From: Aplectana chamaeleonis
Taxonomy: Eukaryota; Nematoda; Chromadorea; Rhabditida; Cosmocercidae
Assembly (NCBI GenBank): GCA_029168955.1
Contig: JAPDOI010000420.1
Span: 558,322-622,321, forward strand
Direction of reading: 5' to 3'
DNA length: 64,000 bases
This document shows positions 59,301 to 64,000 of the stretch, piece by piece. The notes beneath the pieces were generated by a model. It was given only the letters and a program-made list of their open reading frames with translations, ran no database searches and was not told the origin of the DNA. The position numbers were made by a program, and so were the translations under genes. How positions within the stretch are numbered: the stretch's first letter is position 1; every line of letters starts with the position of its first letter.

Positions 59301-60961
59301 AAGACATTTTAGAGTGAAATCTCAAGCGATTGTCCTGGAAAAAAATTAGAATTGTCTTTTGGACACCCTTTTTTTCTGTGGGGATATGAAAACGCCCCAT
59401 TCTGGATTGTCTTGAGGCCTATAGGGTATTCGGAGCAGGGATAATTTTTGGTCTCTCGTGCACCTACAACTACCGAACCAACTACCGAAGTATGCAAACC
59501 TCGTTGGGCAAGTCTGGTCAGATTATTCGTTATCGGGACCCCAAACAACCCCCATGGGAAATTTGAAGTAAGATCTGCGACATTTTCTTTCAAAACGACT
59601 GATATAAGGTGCTCAACCATCCCGTGTAGTCTTCCAGCCAAACTGAGCCGGCAGTCCCTCAACCTCTGCAATAATGTTTGAAAATTCGGCAAACTGACTT
59701 GTATTGAATTGTAGTACGTCAAATGACCTGGTAGGGGTTTTTGAGTAATAGAAAATGCAAACGGTGATCTGCTATAAAATTTTCGCGAACGTCCGTAGCA
59801 AAATCCGAGTTCAAGCCACAGTCCAAGCTCAGAATCGATTTTCCGTTTTTCGGCCTAATTTGGAGCAAATTTCACGCTGTTCACAATGGTGTCATCAGAA
59901 TCGCTCAGAACTCACTACAAGCTGAGTTACGGCTCCTCAAAAAAAAATTGAATTTGAACTGGTAGAAGTTCGCGGACTAGTTGTCTCGGGCCTGTATTTT
60001 CTAATTATTCGCAGAAATAATTCTGGAGCAGGTTTCAATATAAAGCCAGACCAAAAGAAAAAGGAAGAACAAATATCCTGAGTATAATCATTCACGCGTC
60101 TCTTCCCTATTGAGGTCGGAAATCTGCCAGCGGGCGTTGCCCATTTTTTCTTTCAAGGGGGGCGTGGTAGACTTTTTTCTCACCTTTTTCTTGTTTGTTT
60201 GAGCGAATTGAGTGTTCGTGCTTGGCAGGGTTGCTATAGACGGCGACCGGACCAAAATATCAAAACTTCCTTCTGAGGTTGGACTGTGCCTTTAAAATAA
60301 AATTCGATGAGAGCGGGCCAGATTTCACAAAAAAAACACTCATCTTTAGAAAGGCGATGTTAACCATGCGGAATTCCATAGTAAGATGGCGACACTGATA
60401 AGAATTTTCTATTGAACCTTCGATGTTTAGGTTGGCATACTTTTCATTGCTACACCTCACCGAGGATCTCCGATAGCGGCGTGGAGTTATTCAATACTTC
60501 ATCCAACGCATGATGTACTGTTTTTGCTTGAAAACAACCCTCAAGTGAATAAGACAGGTTAAGTCAATCTTAGTTTTTAGAAGACTCTACTGACCGTTTA
60601 GTCTCCTAAAAAGATCTACTCATTGATGACCCGCTGATTTTTTAGTTGAATGAAGATTTTTTCAAGAAAGATAAGCGACAAAGAATTCCTGTTATAGTGA
60701 CTTTGCCTGGCAGAAACGAAGGAGTCTGATTTAATTGGTGGGTTTAGCGTCTTGTGGAGAACCTTATGAGGTGCGTTTGACAGAGATTTCTAGAAGTGAA
60801 AACTTTTTTTTCTAGGTACAGCCAAAGGTATTATAGTCCCAACTCAGTCGGCCGTCTATGGAAAAAAGTGTGCAGTCTACTGGCATATTGGAAGAGGTGA
60901 GCGTTTACGAATTTTAGTCGAGGAGCATCAGCCTTGGAGCGGAAGTCATGAAAAAAGCTGA
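40623..60961 (+). CDS. SERAC1-like alpha/beta-hydrolase gene (multi-exon, extent approximate)
   Basis: Exons spread over 20 kb encode a protein resembling SERAC1, a serine-active-site lipase-type hydrolase acting at the mitochondria/ER contact in phosphatidylglycerol remodelling and cholesterol trafficking (known for the human protein; assumed here). Homology rests on the order of the blocks: armadillo-like N-terminal exons, the ELSVLALKILANVALN repeat, DLVLIHGLCGSVVYTWRQ (oxyanion HG), CWPK..DWL, RIIGIDYPSSL, then RPIIFICHSMGGLLAKRLLL (nucleophile Ser). Most exon phases agree. Introns are either 54-60 bp or 3-6.7 kb and full of repeats. Not found: the exon for the region after the nucleophile (expected ...SVPHxGS), a certain first exon, and a certain last exon. 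One junction (51,781/52,162) is one base short. It may be a working gene with assembly errors or a decaying one. Confidence 0.75.
41981..42121. mobile_element. hairpin MITE with ACATCGGCATGG ends, copy 1
   Basis: 141 bp between TA dinucleotides (41,979-41,980; 42,122-42,123). Arms start ACATCGGCATGGATCC and end GGATCCATGCCGGCGT; the middle has GTTGGCGC.../GCGCCAACCTTCAACA pairing. A second copy is at 62,494-62,638. The structure would give a miRNA-precursor-like hairpin. Confidence 0.85.
42508..43750 (-). mobile_element. CR1/T1-like LINE copy A (5' truncated)
   Basis: The 3' end carries (CTT)5 (GAA repeat on the element strand) followed by the same terminal sequence as copy C (TTTGCAGCC...). 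On the minus strand the 5' part reads IIPTAAGVPQGGILSPALNSLYLEDM and IKVIAYADDITIMC, the RT palm with YADD. Further 3' pieces (RVQNAAFRIATG-like, the zinc-ribbon-like end) are degenerate with many frame breaks. The copy starts within the RT domain, so it is 5' truncated. No clear target duplication was found. Confidence 0.85.
43920..43984. repeat. 19-bp inverted repeat with 27-base loop
   Basis: AACCTGCCGAGTCGAAGCC is mirrored by GGCTACGACTCGGCAGGTT (one mismatch). It lies directly beside the small MITE at 43,989. Confidence 0.75.
43989..44128. mobile_element. 140-bp MITE, CAATGGTATACTTG termini
   Basis: It starts CAATGGTATACTTGTGTCGC and ends GCGGCGCAAGTATACCATTG. Internal AGCGACAGG pairs with CTTTCGCTG. 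The termini match the right ends of the elements at 33.0-33.8 kb, placing it in the same family. No clear target duplication. Confidence 0.78.
44398..44854 (+). CDS. SERAC1-like exons 5-6 (armadillo-like repeat)
   Basis: Exon 44,398-44,729 begins after AATTTCAG and ends TCAG/GTACGAG. A 54-bp intron ending GCTTTCAG leads to exon 44,784-44,854 (AAG/GTCTGT). Translation gives IACPEEDLACPEEWLA, MRLLHLLRIMFAKTEVSIHV, then FRDSNRELSVLALKILANVALN, then EWLPLLSSMVNHGRSLQERLLAHK. These align with the central SERAC1 region in which NIMRVIGNMALNE-type helices precede SGW..IMAEAM. The reading frame is continuous with the exon ending at 41,321 and phase 0 at its end. Confidence 0.78.
45060..46580 (-). mobile_element. 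CR1/T1-like LINE copy B (truncated at both ends)
   Basis: The minus strand reads EQVEKVMKEMGNSKAVGPDGLSPAVLERL, then (after a frame break) VLFQGHVLNSIPIAAGVTTGRN, then VAACKINYYLIELKCFLDRKMLTVSASES..., then LGGTSWGCSKETIVTTYKAVLQPALEYAAPVWQH. These are the same blocks in the same order as copy C. It lacks the 3' terminal zinc-finger part and the endonuclease. Several frameshifts and stops; the AxADD palm region is damaged. Edges are approximate. Confidence 0.82.
46925..46936. other. target site duplication of LINE copy C (left)
   Basis: AATGAGGTTCAT directly abuts the (CTT)n 3' end of copy C and recurs exactly at 50,392-50,403 beyond its 5' end. Confidence 0.9.
46977..49267 (-). pseudogene. 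LINE copy C reverse transcriptase and C terminus (frameshifted)
   Basis: The first frame (49,267-47,999) has MRNSRAVGPDGISPAILKKL, WKMASVVPLLK, GYRPISLLSPIAKVAEKLV, HGFRKLHSTTTAL, VALDLTKAFDTV (first catalytic Asp) and AAGVPQGGVISPALFSLYLEDL, the ordered RT motifs of CR1/Jockey-type LINEs. A one-base shift near 48,060, just before the palm, moves to the second frame (48,026-46,977). In that second frame VVAYADDITIL is intact when read a little upstream of its first start. It continues with LLGLVLDPSLRFHKN, RVQNAALRIATGCAKS and a C-terminal CPDCGSRGHTTEHLFECP zinc-binding segment. Only the shift separates the two; catalytic residues are present. Confidence 0.92.
49201..50356 (-). pseudogene. 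LINE copy C N-terminal PHD-like finger and endonuclease (frameshifted)
   Basis: From the 5' end a Leu-rich stretch leads to GVERNPGP (50,213-50,236), a 2A-like motif. Then comes a PHD-type zinc finger (CATCGK..., CFGCQRWVHLSC, CVLC). The endonuclease follows with HINLNGL (Asn), MVQETK (metal-binding Glu) and FNIYIPP. A frameshift near 49,630 moves to a second frame with FAGDFDVH (GDFNAH in relatives; here Asp replaces Asn), EECDLVILND and a degraded SDH region. No ATG precedes the Leu-rich stretch in this frame; the first in-frame ATG lies only two residues before GVERNPGP, so the real start is uncertain. Confidence 0.85.
50392..50403. other. target site duplication of LINE copy C (right)
   Basis: AATGAGGTTCAT, identical to 46,925-46,936. 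Confidence 0.9.
51229..51480 (+). repeat. 124-bp tandem duplication
   Basis: Two consecutive units start CGGCGCGGAGTGTGGAACTC (about 51,229 and 51,353), each continuing GAGAAAATCGCT / AAGAAAATCGCT and ending CACCTCGTG(T/C)AGTA. Moderately diverged. Confidence 0.8.
51534..51782 (+). CDS. SERAC1-like exons 7-8 (start of hydrolase domain)
   Basis: Exon 51,534-51,626 (after TTTTCTTGCAG, ending before GTATCT) encodes ICQNALNTLGVVDYELRSDI then YEVFLPEKKPE. A 57-bp intron leads to exon 51,684 (after CCGCTTTAG), encoding VDLVLIHGLCGSVVYTWRQK, then a linker and DCWPK. This matches the SERAC1 motif DVLFIHGLxGxxxKTWRQ...CWPKTWL; HG is the oxyanion-hole motif. The exon end is irregular. Homology requires the full CCG AAG (to 51,782), but the only GT donor (CCGAA/GTTTCG) is one base earlier. 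Either a G is missing from the sequence or the splice site is mutated. Confidence 0.8.
52162..52260 (+). CDS. SERAC1-like exon 9
   Basis: After GGTTTTTTCAG, 99 bases encode DWLHLDIPQPMRIIGIDYPS then SLMQFTGIMESLQ, ending CAG/GTTCGG in phase 0. It aligns with SERAC1 TWLAxDCPxLRIIxVEYDTSLSDW. The following intron of 3.5 kb holds a foldback, two copies of a dispersed repeat and a minisatellite. Confidence 0.8.
52292..52772. mobile_element. foldback with arms of about 170-215 bp
   Basis: Left arm 52,292-52,463 and right arm 52,558-52,772 are inverted copies (GCGATTTGGCAATGGTGGAA / TTCCACCATTGCCAAATCGC; AGCTTCTCCGTTAAACTTAT on the mirror side). The right arm has about 45 extra bases near 52,612-52,656. 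It begins only 31 bases downstream of the exon 9 donor. Confidence 0.85.
53392..53758 (+). repeat. dispersed repeat copy 2
   Basis: About 365 bp nearly identical to 55,378-55,738, from GAGCGACCTGCATCC through AGCTCCCTAGCTCAATTTTA to GGTGCGCGCTTCGCGCGCAC. It ends in a GTGCGCGCTTCGCGCGCAC palindrome. The two copies flank the minisatellite at 54.4-55.1 kb as direct repeats. Confidence 0.85.
53759..54384. other. no recognisable gene (intronic)
   Basis: AT-rich intronic sequence. The phrase GGACTTCATAATTGTGTTCA at 54,248 recurs at 56,288 and marks a dispersed repeat related to the 56-59 kb family. Confidence 0.35.
54385..55110 (+). repeat. 42-bp (21+21) minisatellite, locus 2
   Basis: About 17 units with consensus ACTTTCTACGGCGTCCGGCG plus CACTCCCAAATGGGTCCCACAC. 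Some half-units have a shortened CCTGCCACTC variant. Both strands stay open because the unit is a multiple of three (for example 54,534-55,082 plus, 54,548-55,072 minus), but the frames only translate the repeat. The unit resembles that of the 15-16 kb minisatellite. Confidence 0.92.
55378..55738 (+). repeat. dispersed repeat copy 3
   Basis: Near-identical to 53,392-53,758, same orientation, differing at a handful of positions. It ends 37 bp before the next SERAC1-like exon. Confidence 0.85.
55775..55912 (+). CDS. SERAC1-like exon 10 with nucleophile Ser
   Basis: After GAGTTTAG, 138 bases encode VRADRFKYQLEAAGIGRRPI then IFICHSMGGLLAKRLLLDQP and SLAEKT, ending ACG/GTGGGA in phase 0. HSMGG is the nucleophile elbow of the SERAC1 hydrolase (human: SHSMGGLLVKKMLLEA); the preceding residue is Cys here. 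Phase 0 matches the previous exon. The acceptor choice rests on frame continuity. Confidence 0.8.
56918..57127. mobile_element. TACTGTGCTT-family MITE, copy 4 (one end missing)
   Basis: It ends TTTGGCCCAGATAAGCACAG then TA, like copies 1 and 2, and shares GAGTTTCCAGCGCCGCAGCC and TATAAAAAAGCCGTATCGAG with copy 1. The left terminal repeat is missing. Confidence 0.7.
57650..57795. mobile_element. hairpin element related in layout to the 41,981 MITE
   Basis: GTCGGCACGGATCACACTGA..CTGCGTTCC..GCGTTGG on the left pairs with CCAACG..GGAACGCA..GATCAATGCAGTCCGTGCCA on the right, around a TATATTATATCATAGGTGCA loop. The loop phrase TTTGCGCCAAC is shared with the 41,981 and 62,494 elements. Confidence 0.65.
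60477..60961 (+). CDS. SERAC1-like C-terminal exons
   Basis: Exon 60,477-60,544 (after TCCGATAG) reads AWSYSILHPTHDVLFLLENNPQ and ends CAA/GTGAAT. Exon 60,646-60,723 (after ATTTTTTAG) reads LNEDFFKKDKRQRIPVIVTL then PGRNEG, ending before GTCTGA. Exon from 60,816 (after TTTTTCTAG) reads TAKGIIVPTQSAVYGKKCAV then YWHIGR. They align with SERAC1 LFPSLEVKEL, LQDDFLEFAKDK..VLNFVETLP and LHVVPVESA blocks. The exon either stops at a GTGAGC donor (60,897) or reads on to a TGA at 60,959-60,961. The junction between 60,723 and 60,816 is out of phase, so a small exon is missed or a base is lost. Confidence 0.6.
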
Positions 60962-61260
60962 TTTGTTTCTTGTAGAGGGGCGAATTTGAAAAAAAAAAAC
61001 TTTTGGTGACATGATAATTTGAAACAATTACATAGTATGGTCAAAAAAGTTTCATGTTTTTTATCTCTTGAAAGGATTGAGGAGCCTTTCAAAGTTCTTG
61101 AATCGGGCTCATGTCGATTCCCGGAATATAGGCTTATCGGTCTCCCAGTGTGAAGTGGCAATATGGTGGTAGAGATTGCATGAACCAGCACCGTGAATTT
61201 GGAAACGGATTTGTCTCTCCTACCAACTGCACTTCTCGCGCTGTGTAGCAGCAACGCCCA

Positions 61261-61377
61261 ATGGACCGACTCCCAGAGACGCCGCGGCTCTCCATTGTGG
61301 AGCTGAATGCGCGGCTATTAATCGAGGATTACAGCACTTTAATTTCTCAAGGGATTTCCTTTTGTGAGCCTGCTATG
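61261..61377 (+). CDS. candidate first exon of an unidentified gene
   Basis: An ATG exon of 39 codons (MDRLPETPRLSIVELNARLL then IEDYSTLISQGISFCEPAM) ends at a consensus ATG/GTGAGTAT donor, 300 bp beyond the SERAC1-like gene in the same orientation. The GTGTAG ten bases or so upstream of the ATG could be a trans-splice acceptor. Amphipathic and helical in look; family not recognised. No downstream exon could be assigned before the repeats that follow, so it may be spurious or the gene may continue outside the window. Confidence 0.35.
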
Positions 61378-61465
61378 GTGAGTATAGCATGTTTTCAGCT
61401 TCCCGAACCCCTGGTCCCAAATAATTGTAAAGTGAGGGATTGTACGCTTCAGTCCCCCTAATTGG

Positions 61466-61915
61466 GGAAGCCACGTCGCAACTAGGAGCGCGCTTGTCAC
61501 GGATGGGAACGATTGATAATTTTCGGCCACCGCTAATTTTCCCGTGGTCAACATTCTCCCATTTCTTCTTCATTTTTTTCTTTCTTGCCATCCCCCCTTT
61601 TTTCTTAATAGGTTCTTATGGTAACTTTTCCATAGTTATTCGTGTGGTAATATTGAAAATATAAAATGATTCGAATAAAAAGATACCATAAGAAAAAAAG
61701 TGAAACAACGTCAGGGTGTAAATAAAGGATTGCTATACGAGCAACAGATAAGGGAAAAAAGAGTTGAGGAGAAAGGACGAGAAAAGAGATGTGAGAAATA
61801 CGAATTGGGTGAATGCTGGTCACGGGAAAATCAGCGGTGGGCGATATCTGACAAGCTTCATCCGCACGGAGCCACCCGCACGCTTCGATATGCGCGCTTC
61901 TAGTTGTGAGGCGGG
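61466..61915. mobile_element. 450-bp inverted-repeat element
   Basis: AACTAGGAGCGCGCTTGTCACG..CCACCGCTAATTTTCCCGTG on the left (61,478-61,560) pairs, diverged, with CACGGGAAAATCAGCGGTGG..GCGCGCTTCTAGTTGTGAGG on the right (61,818-61,912). The AT-rich middle has no domain-bearing frame. Confidence 0.65.
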
Positions 61916-62493
61916 ATCTGCATTCGATAGGTTGCGAGTGTCAGATGACAAAATTAGTCATAAGATTAATATACCGAAACGATGACGTCATTTTACGAAA
62001 GAAGCTGTAAACGAATCTTGAAAGTGTGTATTTGGGATCAAAAGAGATTAACAGCACTAATACGGAAGAACATGCTGCAACGGCAAAACGTCTCCTTGTT
62101 GTGCTGTCGATGCTTGGTTGTGGAGTTCGGACCATCTTATGTTTTGTTCTGTCATAAGCGAACCTGGCCCCAAGTCTTTCTGTTATTGTGCTGCAAATAA
62201 TCACGTGATCTTGCGTAAAGCATGTTGGCAGCTGGTATATAAGGCGCCTTATCTCACTGAGAAGGCTGTTACTGGCTGTGAAAAGGATCATACAGCCTTT
62301 TCGGAGCTTGGTAGACCAATCCCCTCACACATTTGTAGGACGTACGGCTGGAAGGGAGGGATTGGGTAGCGGTGACGATCATTCGAGCTCAACGCGTGAC
62401 GCCGATAAGGAGGGGCCGAAACTCAGGATGCGTTGGCAGTACGTGATCCTGACAGCCAGTGGTTGAACTCGACTGGCACCTGAAGGACAACTA

Positions 62494-62638
62494 ACATCGG
62501 CATGGATCGTGAAGAGACTTCGCGTTTACTGTTGAAGGTTGACGGAAACCCTGCGCACCTATGTTATAGCAGATAGCACCGAGTTTGCGCCAACCTTCAA
62601 CAGTGGACGCGAAGTCTCCTCACAATCTATGCCGGCGT
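62494..62638. mobile_element. hairpin MITE with ACATCGGCATGG ends, copy 2
   Basis: 145 bp flanked by TA on both sides (62,492-62,493; 62,639-62,640). It begins ACATCGGCATGGATCGTGA, ends AATCTATGCCGGCGT, and shares TATGTTATAGCA..GCACCGAGTTTGCGCCAAC with copy 1 at 41,981. Confidence 0.85.
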
Positions 62639-62880
62639 TATATGATTGTTTGAGTACAGCAGACATGGTCCATACTCCACTTTCCGGACAGCAAAAACAA
62701 AAAAAAGGTTTAGCCTAAAAGTCGTTCAACACTAGTGTATTCACATGGCTCTGAATCCTGATATGATATCCGTTGTCAAATTCTTCCGAAAATCACATGA
62801 CGCTTCGACATGCTTCAGTTAGCTCCTTTAGCTACAGTAAGTTGCAAGGTTCTGCGACTGTGAGGCGGGATAGACCGTTT

Positions 62881-63663
62881 AAGGCTCATTCATAGCTGGT
62901 TACTCCGATTTCAAGTCAAAGCGACCAACAAAATCGCCGCGTTTGAAACCGCTGGACGAAGCTGGTTTTGCGATTTTGAGTCGCTCGGGCGGCCACAGTT
63001 TTGCGTAAAAAATACGGACAACTGCGGACAACGCCGCACGAATTAAAAAAAAGCATTTTTTTCTTGGTTTTGCTTATTCCTCCTGAAGTTTGTGACTTCG
63101 GTGCCTTAATCTTTTAAATAAATTAGTCTTGCATAGTTTTCCGACAAAAACATGTCTTCAAAAGACGACGGGATGCAATTTGCTTATACAGCGACATGAA
63201 ACAACTAACGTTAGTGATAGTCGAAATCTCTGCCAGAAATGTGATTTCTCGGTAGCGTTAATGAACTTTCTCATCTCTATAATCCTAAATGTATGATAAA
63301 TACACGTTTTTTTGCTTTCACATGCCGTATTTTATGCGAGTAAACTGTGACGTCTGCAATTTTGCGCCACATACACAAGGTTGTGACGGAAGATTGCGGA
63401 CTAGTTCGCTTCTGGACTCAGACGAATCGCTTCCATCATGGAAGCGACGCGACTAGTCGAAGCGGAACCTAACAAAATCGAGCAGAGTCAGCTTCGACTA
63501 GCTATGAAATACCCCAGTCGCTTCGGCGATCGTGACTCGAAACCTGCAAATTGTTCCAACCTGTCGCGACTCAGTGCAAGATCTGTATTTGCTCCTCGAC
63601 GGGGTTTATGTACCTGTAGGCAGTGCCGCGACTAGTCGAAGCGACCTGCTATGAATGAGCCTT
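62881..63663. mobile_element. 783-bp element with 16-bp terminal inverted repeats
   Basis: It starts AAGGCTCATTCATAGC and ends GCTATGAATGAGCCTT (exact inverse). Subterminal regions carry GTCGAAGCG / CGACTAGTCG motifs. No transposase frame; non-autonomous DNA transposon. The target duplication is not clear. Confidence 0.75.
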
Positions 63664-64000
63664 TGTAAGACACTTCCCTCGCAGGAACACATTTCCGAGA
63701 CATTCCCTATTCAAGGTGTCACTCACAATGTGTACCCAAGCCTTCCGGAAGCTGGAAACAGTCCATCCTGGTGGTGTTGTAGAAGTTGAACTTTCTCCGT
63801 GATTCGATACAGGAAGCAAAACGGAGGAAAATATTGATGATTCAGTAAGTGTTCTAAAGTCAACTGTAGTTAATTCTGTATAGTGATTTAATGATGGTGC
63901 ATCATATGATTACGTGTTAAGAAATCGGGACTTCCTCGTGTCAGGTAAGCAGGTTTGAAACATTGCTGTTTGTAGAAAAACATTTGTCATCTCGCAATTT
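63664..64000. other. unassigned end of window
   Basis: A 24-codon ATG frame (63,728-63,802) is too short to support. GATTCAG/TAAGTG near 63,845 and TGTCAGGTAAGC near 63,940 look like splice sites, so exons of a gene may lie here, but I cannot assign them. Confidence 0.25.

Larger units (their letters stand above)
56280..59310. repeat. diffuse diverged repeat family (GTGTTCAGCGCCC ... AATAAC)
   Basis: Blocks with the theme AAACGGACTTCATAATTGTG / TTCAGCGCCCAAAATAAC / TTGAGCCAAATCTGAGAC recur diverged near 56,285, 58,400, 58,510, 58,640, 58,965, 59,100 and 59,270, and also at 54,250. Two further blocks beginning AACCTCGCATGGC (57,862 and 58,170) are diverged tandem relatives. No gene seen. Confidence 0.5.
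55913..60476 (+). other. 4.6-kb intron region of SERAC1-like gene, possibly hiding an exon
   Basis: Between exon 10 (ends phase 0) and the 60,477 exon (starts phase 1) at least one exon of length 3n+1 is expected, corresponding to the GIIFYSVPHxGS region of SERAC1. I could not find it. The region contains a MITE (56,918-57,127), a hairpin element (57,650-57,795) and diffuse repeats (56,280-59,310). Confidence 0.5.

Noticed and set aside
61378..61398. 21-base GTGAGT...TTTTCAG segment after the 61,261 exon as an intron
   Set aside because: Too short for a nematode spliceosomal intron; probably coincidental acceptor-like sequence.
63728..63802. 24-codon ATG frame reading MCTQAFRKLETVHPGGVVEV...
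   Set aside because: Looks mildly coding but too short, ends at a stop with no donor nearby and no recognisable family.

Overview
This window looks like nuclear DNA from a nematode, probably a rhabditid or strongylid (clade V) worm. Split exons have T-rich, TTTCAG-like acceptors and either very short (54-60 bp) or repeat-swollen introns. The retroelements are of nematode type: an RTE LINE of the kind abundant in hookworm-type genomes (recalled family knowledge, not tested here), a CR1/T1-like LINE family and a Ty3/gypsy LTR element. No bacterial genes, operons, rRNA, tRNA or CRISPR arrays were recognised.

Layout. 1-21.7 kb holds only repeats: a giant inverted repeat (about 2.8-7.15 kb), many MITE-like and foldback elements, a 42-bp minisatellite (15.1-16.4 kb) and a long pyrimidine tract (18.2-19.0 kb). 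21.75-24.8 kb is a decayed RTE LINE on the minus strand. 25,172-32,657 is a complete but decayed Ty3/gypsy element on the minus strand. It has two 254-bp LTRs, a 4-bp target duplication, a 249-bp palindromic MITE inserted into its integrase region, and an extra arginine/glycine-rich ORF downstream of integrase. 33-39 kb is again MITEs, a (TA)n array and foldbacks.

From about 40.6 to 60.9 kb a single host gene runs on the plus strand. Its exons encode a SERAC1-like protein: an armadillo-like N-terminal part followed by an alpha/beta-hydrolase (lipase) domain with the oxyanion HG and nucleophile HSMG motifs. Its long introns hold three CR1-like LINE copies, all antisense to the gene. One of these is full length and flanked by a perfect 12-bp target duplication. 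The introns also hold MITEs, a foldback and a second 42-bp minisatellite. A possible first exon of another gene lies at 61,261. The remainder to 64 kb is MITE-like DNA.

The most noteworthy observations are: (i) the additional RG-tailed ORF in the gypsy element; (ii) the MITE in its integrase region with a clean TA duplication; (iii) two distant minisatellites sharing a related 42-bp (21+21) unit; (iv) the giant palindrome with a third module copy in its spacer; (v) a pair of inverted paralogous units, each carrying a different MITE and serving as the other's empty site; (vi) a 2A-like motif at the N terminus of the full-length LINE; and (vii) the antisense-only LINE load inside the SERAC1-like gene. 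All homology calls are from reading the sequence; no searches were run.
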